A stretch of DNA of 5,683 nt from Lutispora sp041687175 (GCF_041687175.1 NZ_JAWLCK010000147.1:1-5683); one strand, 5' to 3'; positions 1 to 5,576 are shown, counted from the stretch's first letter. Made by a program: numbers and translations. Notes: generated from the sequence alone by a model not told the origin.

Positions 1-1
1 G

Positions 2-160
2 AAAAAAACCATATCTCAAAGCAAGTTTGCTGCTCTATATAGTGCTGATATTAATGACCTATCTGATAGAGCAGTACTATATCGGAGGCTTTTAGCTTTG
101 GCCTTTCCCAAAATATGTATTACAAACATATTTATTGCCTTGATAATGATTAAGCAATGA
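2..160 (+). CDS. 3' end of an unidentified upstream gene (partial)
   Basis: This frame stays open from the left edge to a TGA at 158-160, giving 52 codons with no usable start inside the window. The other forward frame checked (from base 1) stops early, at the TAG at 40-42. In AT-rich DNA a 52-codon open frame by chance is uncommon but not rare, so coding is likely rather than proven. The peptide has a polar part with a DLSDRAVLYRRLL stretch at about residues 20-32, then a hydrophobic tail of about 20 residues ending in IKQ that could be a last membrane helix. I do not recognise the family. The stop lies 29 bases before the methyltransferase start, with only a ribosome binding site between, which would fit one operon. 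The same bases also form inverted repeats (28-76), so a structured non-coding stretch is the alternative. Confidence 0.45.
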   Translation, partial: KKTISQSKFAALYSADINDLSDRAVLYRRLLALAFPKICITNIFIALIMIKQ

Positions 161-179
161 GGAGTTTGTTGAGCTAATT

Positions 180-185
180 AGGAGG
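180..185 (+). promoter_or_regulatory. ribosome binding site of the methyltransferase
   Basis: AGGAGG is a near-perfect Shine-Dalgarno sequence. Its spacing (4 bases to the ATG at 190, 7 to the ATG at 193) favours the second in-frame methionine as the start codon. Confidence 0.75.
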
Positions 186-189
186 ATGA

Positions 190-771
190 ATGATGGAAGA
201 AAACTTTAATGTATTAGCTAAAGATTGGGCTAAGAAAATACCGGAAAAGAATTATAAAATTGCAGCTGATATGATCAAAAGGCTTAATATCGGAGAAGGC
301 CATAATGTATTGGATGTGGCAGCAGGCACAGGTATATTATTTTCTATTCTTAAAGATAAAGGTTTATCAAATTATGTGGCAGTGGATATTACAGATAAAA
401 TGGTGGAAGAGTTTCTGAGGATTTACCCGGGAACAGATGTAAGATGTCTTGATTATGAGAAAAGATTGATGTTTGATTGTGATTTTGATTTTATAATTAT
501 ATTCAATAGCATACCTCATTTCAATGATTATGATGCTATATTTGAAAATTCATATAATAATCTAAAAGCAGGAGGGAAATTCGTAATTTGCCATGCCAGG
601 ACAAGGGATGGACTTAAAGAGCACAGACGAAAAATAGGATATGTTTCAGATAAAGAAGAGCCTATACCAACAGATGAAACACTTATAAAGCTTTGTGAAA
701 AGCATGGATTTGGGGAAATCTTAATAGATGATGAAAATTACTTTTATTTTTGTTGTCGAAAAACAGACTAA
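190..771 (+). CDS. class I SAM-dependent methyltransferase, substrate unknown
   Basis: The 193-residue protein is a small Rossmann-fold methyltransferase. The SAM-binding motif I is NVLDVAAGTG at residues 39-48. It is followed by the acidic residue that ends strand 2 (VAVDI, D66), which normally binds the ribose hydroxyls. Motif IV-like sequence DFIIIFNSIPHF is near residues 98-109, and the post-motif turn LKAGGKFVI near 125-133 is typical of the fold. The domain fills the whole protein, and no separate substrate-binding domain or signal peptide is seen, so it should be cytoplasmic. The substrate cannot be told from sequence: a small molecule or cofactor is likelier than nucleic acid, because no RNA-binding extension is present. 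The start is ambiguous. AGGAGG at 180-185 lies 4 bases from the ATG at 190 but 7 from the second in-frame ATG at 193, so the second methionine is probably the real start. It may be co-transcribed with the partial gene upstream; no convincing terminator follows it. Confidence 0.85.
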   Translation: MMEENFNVLAKDWAKKIPEKNYKIAADMIKRLNIGEGHNVLDVAAGTGILFSILKDKGLSNYVAVDITDKMVEEFLRIYPGTDVRCLDYEKRLMFDCDFDFIIIFNSIPHFNDYDAIFENSYNNLKAGGKFVICHARTRDGLKEHRRKIGYVSDKEEPIPTDETLIKLCEKHGFGEILIDDENYFYFCCRKTD

Positions 772-807
772 GATGAAAAATATTATTTGATTTATAATAA
801 AGATATG

Positions 808-836
808 TTTCTTTTAATAATGTGGTGTGGTAGAAT
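808..836 (+). promoter_or_regulatory. possible extended -10 promoter for the phosphate transporter gene
   Basis: TGGTAGAAT at 828-836 matches an extended -10 (TG, one base, then TAGAAT, one change from TATAAT). Seventeen bases upstream the -35 position holds TTTCTT (808-813), a poor match, which is tolerable for extended -10 promoters. Transcription would start near 843, about 36 bases before the transporter ATG. The 107-base gap otherwise shows only AT-rich sequence and no clear terminator for the methyltransferase, so read-through from upstream is also possible. Confidence 0.35.
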
Positions 837-878
837 CATGATGGAAAGGGAAAAAATACTTATATTACGGGGGCGAAT

Positions 879-2561
879 ATGAGAGATTTAATTTTTGGCC
901 TAATAGGCGGAACTGCTCTTCTTATGTATGGCGTAGACAAGATGGGAGAAGGCTTGGAGAAAGCCTCGGGCGAGATGATGAAGAAAATGCTCTCTATATT
1001 GACTGGCAGGGTCTGGAGTGCATTTTTTGTAGGTACTTTTTTAACAGCGTTGGTACAAAGCAGTACAGCTATAACAGTACTTACGGTAGGTTTTGTAAAT
1101 GCAGGTCTTATGAAGCTGCCTCAGGCAGTGGGAATAATTTATGGAGCAAATATAGGAACTACTATTACTGCCCAGTTAATGGCTTTTAGTTTTAATTTCA
1201 AACTAACTGAAATAGCTTTGCCTGTGTTGGGTATTGGATTTACAATAGGTTATTTTTCAAAAAATAAGACGGTTAAAAATTTCGGTGAGGCTCTTATGGG
1301 CTTTGGAATGATGTTTCTAGGCTTAAAGATACTTAACCAGGGGATACCCTTTATGCAGCAAAGTCCAACTCTTAGATATTTCTTTGAAACATACGCTTCT
1401 AATCCATTTATAGGTATTTTGTTAGGTGCAATAGCAACAGCTATGGTACACAGCAGTGCTGCTACAGTAGGATTGGTAATGATATTAGGACAAGCAGGCC
1501 TTCTAGACCTTACGTCAGCAGTGGCAATAATGCTGGGAGACAATATTGGAACCTGTATAACAGCTCAGTTGGCAAGCCTTTCTGGTAATATTCATGCTAG
1601 AAGGACAGCCTGGGCACATACATTATATAATATATTCGGTGTAATTATTGTAGCTTTGATCTTACCTTATTTTGTTCGCATAATTGAAGCTACAACTTTG
1701 TATTTTCAACCAAATGGTGATATAGGATCTCAGATTGCCAACTCTCATACATTATTTAATGTTTTCAGTGCTTTAGTATTTCTTCCTATCACAAAATACT
1801 ATGTTAAATTCCTTGAAACTATCATAAAAGGCAAAGGATTGGATCACGAACCCCAATCAATTTATCTGGATAAACTTTTGATGGATACACCTGCAGCTGC
1901 TTTTAAAGCAACAATATCGGAAATCATAAGGGGAGCTGAATTAACTAAAGCAATGCTTAACAATGCTCTGGATGCTTTGTTTGACAATGATATAGATAAG
2001 ATAGATCTGGTCAACAAGGATGAAGAAGTTGTGAATCAACTGCAGAAGGATATTACCGTTTATATGGTAGAACTGTCAAGAAGACCTCTCTCGGATCCAG
2101 ATTCAATAATTGTACATGCTATGATTACCAGTATCAACAATATTGAGAGAATGGGAGATCATATATCAGATGTGGCAAGATTGGTAGAAGGGAAAATTAA
2201 TAGAAATCTTATTTTTTCAGATGCGGCCATTGATGAACTAAAGCAGTTAAAAGAATTGGTTATATGGATGTATGATAACACCATAATTTTATTAAAGGAA
2301 AAAAACATAGAATTGATAAAATCCACTGCAGAGCTTGAAGATAAGGTAGATGAGTTATGCAGAGAATTGGCAAATCATCATATAATGAGACTGGAAGCGG
2401 GAAAATGCAATGTGGAGTCAGGAGTAATTTATTTAGATATAATAAATCATTTTGAGAGAATTGCTGATCACATTTATAAAGTTTCTCTTCTGTCAAAAGA
2501 TGAGCTTCAAGGCATAGCCAGATCCACTGATAAAAGTACAGTTAGCATGACTGAAGTTTAG
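879..2561 (+). CDS. Na+/phosphate cotransporter family protein with C-terminal PhoU-like domain
   Basis: The 560-residue inner-membrane protein belongs to the Na/Pi cotransporter II-related family (PNaS, PF02690 repeats), which couples phosphate movement to sodium. The two inverted repeats show their signatures. Repeat 1 has LVQSSTA (58-64) and YGANIGTT (88-95); repeat 2 has MVHSSAA (189-195) and LGDNIGTC (219-226). The QSS/HSS and G-N-IGT motifs line the transport path in characterised relatives. About eight hydrophobic segments occupy residues 1-310. From about 335 to 545 the protein is helical and soluble with two PhoU-type E-R-x-x-D-H-I motifs (IERMGDHISD at 422-431, FERIADHIYK at 525-534), as in many bacterial members of normal length (roughly 540-560). 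PhoU domains usually bind metal and modulate transport or signalling, but direction and substrate are not proven here. The ATG at 879 follows GGGGG (869-873), an imperfect ribosome site. It also overlaps the stop of a 14-codon frame (838-882). Confidence 0.9.
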   Translation: MRDLIFGLIGGTALLMYGVDKMGEGLEKASGEMMKKMLSILTGRVWSAFFVGTFLTALVQSSTAITVLTVGFVNAGLMKLPQAVGIIYGANIGTTITAQLMAFSFNFKLTEIALPVLGIGFTIGYFSKNKTVKNFGEALMGFGMMFLGLKILNQGIPFMQQSPTLRYFFETYASNPFIGILLGAIATAMVHSSAATVGLVMILGQAGLLDLTSAVAIMLGDNIGTCITAQLASLSGNIHARRTAWAHTLYNIFGVIIVALILPYFVRIIEATTLYFQPNGDIGSQIANSHTLFNVFSALVFLPITKYYVKFLETIIKGKGLDHEPQSIYLDKLLMDTPAAAFKATISEIIRGAELTKAMLNNALDALFDNDIDKIDLVNKDEEVVNQLQKDITVYMVELSRRPLSDPDSIIVHAMITSINNIERMGDHISDVARLVEGKINRNLIFSDAAIDELKQLKELVIWMYDNTIILLKEKNIELIKSTAELEDKVDELCRELANHHIMRLEAGKCNVESGVIYLDIINHFERIADHIYKVSLLSKDELQGIARSTDKSTVSMTEV

Positions 2562-2594
2562 ACAATAGTTTTCTGAGTTATAGGATAATGAGAA

Positions 2595-3353
2595 ATGGAT
2601 AAGTTTTTTAGTGTGTATTACAATGGAAAACCTTTCCATACTTTTTCACGAGTACATATAATTTCACTTTTGGTAATTTTAATTATTAATCTTCTAATAT
2701 ACTTTAATGCTGAAAGGCTGAGGGAGAGCAGGGTTGAAAGATTTGCAAGGAACTTTATTGCTTCAGGCCTTGTAATAACAGAGTTATCCTTTCAACTATG
2801 GTGTGGATTTACAGGGGTTTGGACAGCAGAATACAATCTTCCCTTTCATCTTTGCTCAGCTGCCACTATAATTTGTGCGGTAATGTTATACAAGAATAGT
2901 TATAAAATATATAAACTTGCTTACTTCTGGGGGTTGGGAGGAGCCATACCAGCACTTATCACTCCTGATCTAAGCGGATATAACTACCCCCATTATGTTT
3001 TCTTCAAATATTTCATACTTCATGGTCTTATAGTTATATCTGTCATTTATATGACTGCTACACACTCATACAAACTTGACATAAAGTCGGTTTTTATAGC
3101 TTTTATATATACTAATATTTTTGCTCTCTTTATGATACCTGTAAATATTATTACAGGCGGCAATTATCTGTTTTTATGCAGGAAGCCAGAGGCTATAACG
3201 CTGCTTGATTATTTAGGTCCATGGCCTTGGTATATAATTTCTATGGAATTAGTAGTATTGGTCATGTTTTTGGCTTTATATCTGCCCTTTGCTATAAAAG
3301 ATGGCATTGATAGATATAAGAATACTGGCTCAGGATTAAGTTCAGGATTATAA
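2595..3353 (+). CDS. YwaF/TIGR02206 family seven-helix membrane protein, TMEM164-like
   Basis: This 252-residue integral membrane protein has seven hydrophobic segments, at roughly 20-37, 52-70, 83-98, 105-122, 135-154, 162-184 and 212-234. It matches the TIGR02206 family (Bacillus YwaF), which shares a fold family with eukaryotic TMEM164 (PF14808). Visible family landmarks are PFHLC at 83-87, FWGLGGAIPALITPDLS at 111-127, the histidine in ILHG (H143), TGGNYLFLC at 187-195 and GPWPWY at 208-213. The bacterial function is not established. TMEM164 is reported as a cysteine-dependent acyltransferase acting on ether phospholipids, so a lipid-related role is a reasonable inference for C87 and the histidines. 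There is no signal peptide beyond the first helix. The ATG follows AGGA (2582-2585) with 9 bases of spacing, a weak site. It lies 33 bases after the phosphate transporter stop with no promoter or terminator between, so the two are probably co-transcribed. The C-terminus ends in a short in-frame repeat (GSGLSSGL). Confidence 0.82.
   Translation: MDKFFSVYYNGKPFHTFSRVHIISLLVILIINLLIYFNAERLRESRVERFARNFIASGLVITELSFQLWCGFTGVWTAEYNLPFHLCSAATIICAVMLYKNSYKIYKLAYFWGLGGAIPALITPDLSGYNYPHYVFFKYFILHGLIVISVIYMTATHSYKLDIKSVFIAFIYTNIFALFMIPVNIITGGNYLFLCRKPEAITLLDYLGPWPWYIISMELVVLVMFLALYLPFAIKDGIDRYKNTGSGLSSGL
3330..3350 (+). repeat. 12-base in-frame tandem repeat at the 3' end of the YwaF-family gene
   Basis: TCAGGATTA occurs at 3330-3338 and again at 3342-3350, a 12-base period, directly before the TAA. 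It encodes S-G-L-S-S-G-L. This looks like a small slippage or duplication product in an unconstrained tail. Confidence 0.7.
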
Positions 3354-3413
3354 TGTATATTTTTAGGCTAAAATTGAAATATATTTGTAAGAATAATTGT
3401 AAAGAAAACTATA

Positions 3414-3442
3414 TTGACAAAAATCCTTGATAATCATATCAT
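3414..3442 (+). promoter_or_regulatory. sigma-A-type promoter of the trpS leader
   Basis: A perfect -35 TTGACA lies at 3414-3419. At the ideal 17-base spacing stands TATCAT (3437-3442), one base from the -10 consensus. A perfect TATAAT overlaps it at 3442-3447 but would need a 22-base spacer. Transcription should start near 3449-3452, just ahead of the T-box stem I. No clear terminator for the upstream YwaF-family gene separates it from this promoter; only an AT-rich inverted repeat (TTTTAG/CTAAAA, 3361-3373) without a following T run is seen. Confidence 0.75.
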
Positions 3443-3680
3443 ATAATATAACAAACCAAAATGATAAATCCTATGATGGGAAGCAAGTAAGCTTGGAAAC
3501 AGATTTACAGAGAGCTGCAGATGGTGGAATTGCAGTAGTTATGCCTAAGCCGAATGGGTCCTTGAGGATTATGGCGAAATAGCAGTAGCCAATAACGTGA
3601 GCTTCATGTTACAGAAGCAGGATATAAAGTCCGTTGGGATGGAGTATCTGTAACGAGGAGAAGCATCTGGCTTCTTGAAT

Positions 3681-3708
3681 TAGGTGGTACCGCGTTTATT
3701 ACGCCCTA
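3681..3708 (+). promoter_or_regulatory. T-box antiterminator
   Basis: TAGG (3681-3684) pairs with CCTA (3705-3708) and GCG (3692-3694) pairs with CGC (3702-3704), leaving the 7-base bulge TGGTACC (3685-3691) that receives the ACCA end of uncharged tRNA. The 3' strand (3704-3708) is also the start of the terminator stem, so the two structures exclude each other. The variable base of TGGN is T (3688), which pairs with an A discriminator or wobbles with G. Confidence 0.88.
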
Positions 3709-3731
3709 TAGATTTATCTATAGGGTTTTTT
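3704..3731 (+). terminator. regulated intrinsic terminator in the trpS leader
   Basis: CCCTATAGA (3704-3712) pairs perfectly with TCTATAGGG (3717-3725) around a 4-base loop, followed by six T residues (3726-3731). It is the off state of the T-box and should stop transcription when tRNA-Trp is charged. Confidence 0.93.
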
Positions 3732-3758
3732 GTTTACAATTATTATCATAATATATAC

Positions 3759-3765
3759 GGAGGTG
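3759..3765 (+). promoter_or_regulatory. ribosome binding site of trpS
   Basis: GGAGGTG is a full Shine-Dalgarno match with 8 bases to the ATG at 3772. It decides the start: the nearer ATG at 3768 is only 4 bases away and reads four codons to a TGA. Confidence 0.85.
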
Positions 3766-3771
3766 TAATGA

Positions 3772-4770
3772 ATGGAGAATGAAAAAAAGGTCATATTCAG
3801 TGGAATTCAACCTTCTGGAGATTTGACCATAGGAAATTATCTGGGGGCTCTAAAAAACTGGGTTGCATTACAGGAAGAGTTTGATTCATACTATTGTGTT
3901 GTTGATTTGCACGCTTTGACTGTAAGGCAAAACCCAGCGGAGCTTAGAGCTCGAACCTTAAAGAATATTGCTATATACTTGGCATCAGGTCTTGATCCAA
4001 GTAAGAATACAATTTTTATTCAATCCCATGTGACTGCCCACAGTGAAGCTTCATGGCTTTTAAATTGCTTTTGCTATATGGGCGAGCTGAGCAGGATGAC
4101 TCAGTTTAAAGATAAGTCTCAAAAAGCTGGCGAAAGCGTAAGCGCAGGGCTTTTCACATATCCTGTGTTGATGGCTGCAGATATATTGCTTTACAATACG
4201 GATTTGGTACCTGTTGGCAGTGACCAGAAGCAGCATATTGAGTTGGCAAGGGATCTGGCTATTAGATTTAACAATTTGTACAGTCCAACTTTCAAAATAC
4301 CGGATGCATATATAGGGAATGTAGGAGCCAGGATAATGGATTTGCAGGAGCCGGAAAAAAAGATGTCTAAGTCTGCTGAGAATCCTAATTCTTATATATT
4401 GATAATGGATCCTCCTGATGTTATCAGAAAGAAAATAAGTCGAGCCGTAACTGATGATATTGGTGTAGTGAGATTCAGTGAGGACCAGCCGGGTATATCA
4501 AATCTTATCAGTATATTGAGCACTATAACAGGTGAAAAACCTGAACAAATAGAGAAAAATTATGAAGGTATAGGATATTCCCAGTTTAAATCCGATGTAG
4601 CCGATGCCCTTGTAGAAGAGCTCCGACCAGTTCAGGAAAAGGTGAAGCAGCTTTTAGATGATAAACCCTATATGGAAAGCATATATAAAGCCGGAGCTGA
4701 AAAAGCAAGTTATGTTGCAAATAAAACTCTTAGGAAAATGCAAAAGAAACTAGGTTTGATACCTAGATAA
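3772..4770 (+). CDS. trpS: tryptophanyl-tRNA synthetase (TrpRS), EC 6.1.1.2
   Basis: This cytoplasmic class Ic synthetase activates tryptophan with ATP and charges tRNA-Trp. At 332 residues it has the usual bacterial length. The opening SGIQPSG (10-16) is followed by the HIGH-type signature TIGN (19-22) and the second signature KMSKS (197-201), both needed for ATP binding and adenylate formation. The tryptophan pocket shows PVLMAADILLY (131-141), whose Met and Asp match the indole-reading residues of the Bacillus enzyme. The segment VGSDQKQHIELARDLA (148-163) is highly conserved in the family. The helical C-terminal part (about 215-332) carries the tRNA-contacting domain and ends in KLGLIPR. 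Nothing is missing or broken. It is a single-gene transcription unit controlled by the Trp T-box ahead of it, with no trp biosynthetic genes nearby. No terminator with a T run follows it on this strand, and it converges with the aldolase gene 29 bases away. Confidence 0.97.
   Translation: MENEKKVIFSGIQPSGDLTIGNYLGALKNWVALQEEFDSYYCVVDLHALTVRQNPAELRARTLKNIAIYLASGLDPSKNTIFIQSHVTAHSEASWLLNCFCYMGELSRMTQFKDKSQKAGESVSAGLFTYPVLMAADILLYNTDLVPVGSDQKQHIELARDLAIRFNNLYSPTFKIPDAYIGNVGARIMDLQEPEKKMSKSAENPNSYILIMDPPDVIRKKISRAVTDDIGVVRFSEDQPGISNLISILSTITGEKPEQIEKNYEGIGYSQFKSDVADALVEELRPVQEKVKQLLDDKPYMESIYKAGAEKASYVANKTLRKMQKKLGLIPR
4742..4766 (-). terminator. probable intrinsic terminator of the aldolase gene, inside the 3' end of trpS
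   Basis: Read on the minus strand, CTAGGT (complement of 4761-4766) pairs with ACCTAG (complement of 4750-4755) around a 5-base loop, and is followed directly by TTTCTTTT (complement of 4742-4749). The stem is short with only three G-C pairs, so strength is uncertain. It begins about 34 bases after the aldolase stop. On the plus strand the hairpin has no T run after it, so it should act only on the aldolase transcript. Confidence 0.45.
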
Positions 4771-4776
4771 TGAAAT

Positions 4777-4789
4777 CAGCATGCTGCTG
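4777..4789. repeat. short hairpin in the convergent intergenic gap
   Basis: CAGCA (4777-4781) pairs with TGCTG (4785-4789) around TGC, and the first ten bases CAGCATGCTG are a perfect palindrome. It sits between the stops of trpS and the aldolase gene. Neither strand has a good T run next to it, so it may help 3'-end stability but is not a convincing terminator alone. Confidence 0.4.
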
Positions 4790-4799
4790 CACTTAGCTA

Positions 4800-5570
4800 T
4801 TATTCCTTTATATTTTTGATAAGAGCTTTATATGAGTTTATCAATAAGGAAACATCCATACTGATAGCTACGCCGTCGAATCCATCGTTCAAGTATTGCT
4901 TTGCAGCAGCATTGCTACCTGTATAGATAAAGGAAAATTTACCTGCATCTTTACATGCTTTTAGTACACGAGCTATTGCCCCAATAAACTCAGGGTCATC
5001 AAATTGTGCTGGTTTTCCCATACCTATTGAAAGGTCATAAGGTCCTATAAAGATTCCATCTACTCCTTTAATTTTAACAATGGATTCAATGTTTTCCAGG
5101 CATCCCTTGGTTTCACATTGGGGGATCAGCAATGTTTCACTATTGCATGTTTTCAAATATTCATCTACATTCTGGGCAAAATCATCGTGTCCATACCCAG
5201 CAGATCTGGCCATGAAGAAGCCTCTTTTGCCAATAGGATGATACTTTGCCCATTCCACCAGATTTTCCGCCTGTTCTATTGTTTCAACACATGGTACGAT
5301 GAGACCCTTTGCTCCCACATCCAGATTTTTAAGTACTGAGGAGCGGGATATTTCCTTGATTCTAACAAAGGGAGTTATATTTCTCAGCTCTGCTGTACGA
5401 ATCAAATCCATCGAGCTTTCAGTTTCAAAGGGTCCATGTTCGGTATCGATTACTAAAAAGTCCAGCCCAGATATGCCCAAGCATTCTACTGCAGTATTAC
5501 TACCTAGTTCAAAGAATGTACCGATTACCTTTTCTCCTCTTAATATTTTATCTTTTAACAAGTTCTTCAT
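4800..5570 (-). CDS. HpcH/HpaI-family class II 2-oxo-acid aldolase
   Basis: The 256-residue cytoplasmic enzyme is a TIM-barrel aldolase of the HpcH/HpaI family (about 250-265 residues), which splits or forms 4-hydroxy-2-oxo acids to give pyruvate plus an aldehyde using a divalent metal. The active site looks complete when compared with E. coli HpaI. D42 and H45 lie in VIDTEHGPFE (40-49), R70 in PFVRI (67-71), the metal ligands are E153 in PQCETKG (150-156) and D179 in GPYDLS (176-181), and IVPCVET (91-97) is the usual strand. Substrate is not readable: 4-hydroxy-2-oxoheptanedioate, 2-keto-3-deoxy-rhamnonate or related sugar acids are all handled by close relatives, and no pathway neighbours are visible in this window. 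The start is supported by AAAGGAGA (complement of 5577-5584), with 7 bases between GGAG's following A and the ATG region. It is transcribed towards trpS and probably ends at the hairpin inside that gene. Confidence 0.9.
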   Translation of the reverse strand: MKNLLKDKILRGEKVIGTFFELGSNTAVECLGISGLDFLVIDTEHGPFETESSMDLIRTAELRNITPFVRIKEISRSSVLKNLDVGAKGLIVPCVETIEQAENLVEWAKYHPIGKRGFFMARSAGYGHDDFAQNVDEYLKTCNSETLLIPQCETKGCLENIESIVKIKGVDGIFIGPYDLSIGMGKPAQFDDPEFIGAIARVLKACKDAGKFSFIYTGSNAAAKQYLNDGFDGVAISMDVSLLINSYKALIKNIKE

Positions 5571-5576
5571 AGCATA

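Larger units (their letters stand above)
3465..3731 (+). promoter_or_regulatory. tryptophan T-box riboswitch leader of trpS
   Basis: This is a full T-box leader that reads uncharged tRNA-Trp. The base of stem I pairs AATCCT (3467-3472) with AGGATT (3565-3570). The specifier loop has AGTA at 3486-3489 on one side and GAA followed by TGG (3555-3557) on the other, so the specifier codon is TGG, tryptophan. Above it GCTTGG (3491-3496) pairs with CCTAAGC (3544-3550) with one bulged base. The conserved AGAGAG (3509-3514) leads into the distal arm CTGCA/TGCAG. Downstream, GTTACAGA (3608-3615) pairs with TCTGTAAC (3647-3654) as a stem II, and AGAAGC/GCTTCT (3659-3675) is stem III. The T-box core TGGTACCGCG is at 3685-3694, followed by the antiterminator/terminator switch. 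Codon identity and the adjacent trpS agree, so the assignment is firm. Confidence 0.95.

Noticed and set aside
782..821. ATTATT/AATAAT hairpin as a terminator after the methyltransferase
   Set aside because: Six A-T pairs around a long loop with no T run; too weak to support.
1250..1543. 97-codon open frame on the minus strand
   Set aside because: Lies wholly inside the phosphate transporter, whose conserved HSS and GDNIGT motifs are encoded there on the plus strand; no ribosome site or family likeness.
2260..2496. 78-codon open frame on the minus strand
   Set aside because: Antisense shadow of the PhoU-like domain; no recognisable protein features.
3361..3373. TTTTAG/CTAAAA inverted repeat as a terminator after the YwaF-family gene
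   Set aside because: Almost no room for a loop, AT-only apart from one pair, and no T run follows.
3442..3447. Perfect TATAAT as the -10 of the trpS leader promoter
   Set aside because: It is 22 bases from the TTGACA; the overlapping TATCAT at 3437-3442 has the proper 17-base spacing.
5118..5339. 73-codon open frame on the plus strand
   Set aside because: Antisense to the conserved aldolase core; no ribosome site or family likeness.
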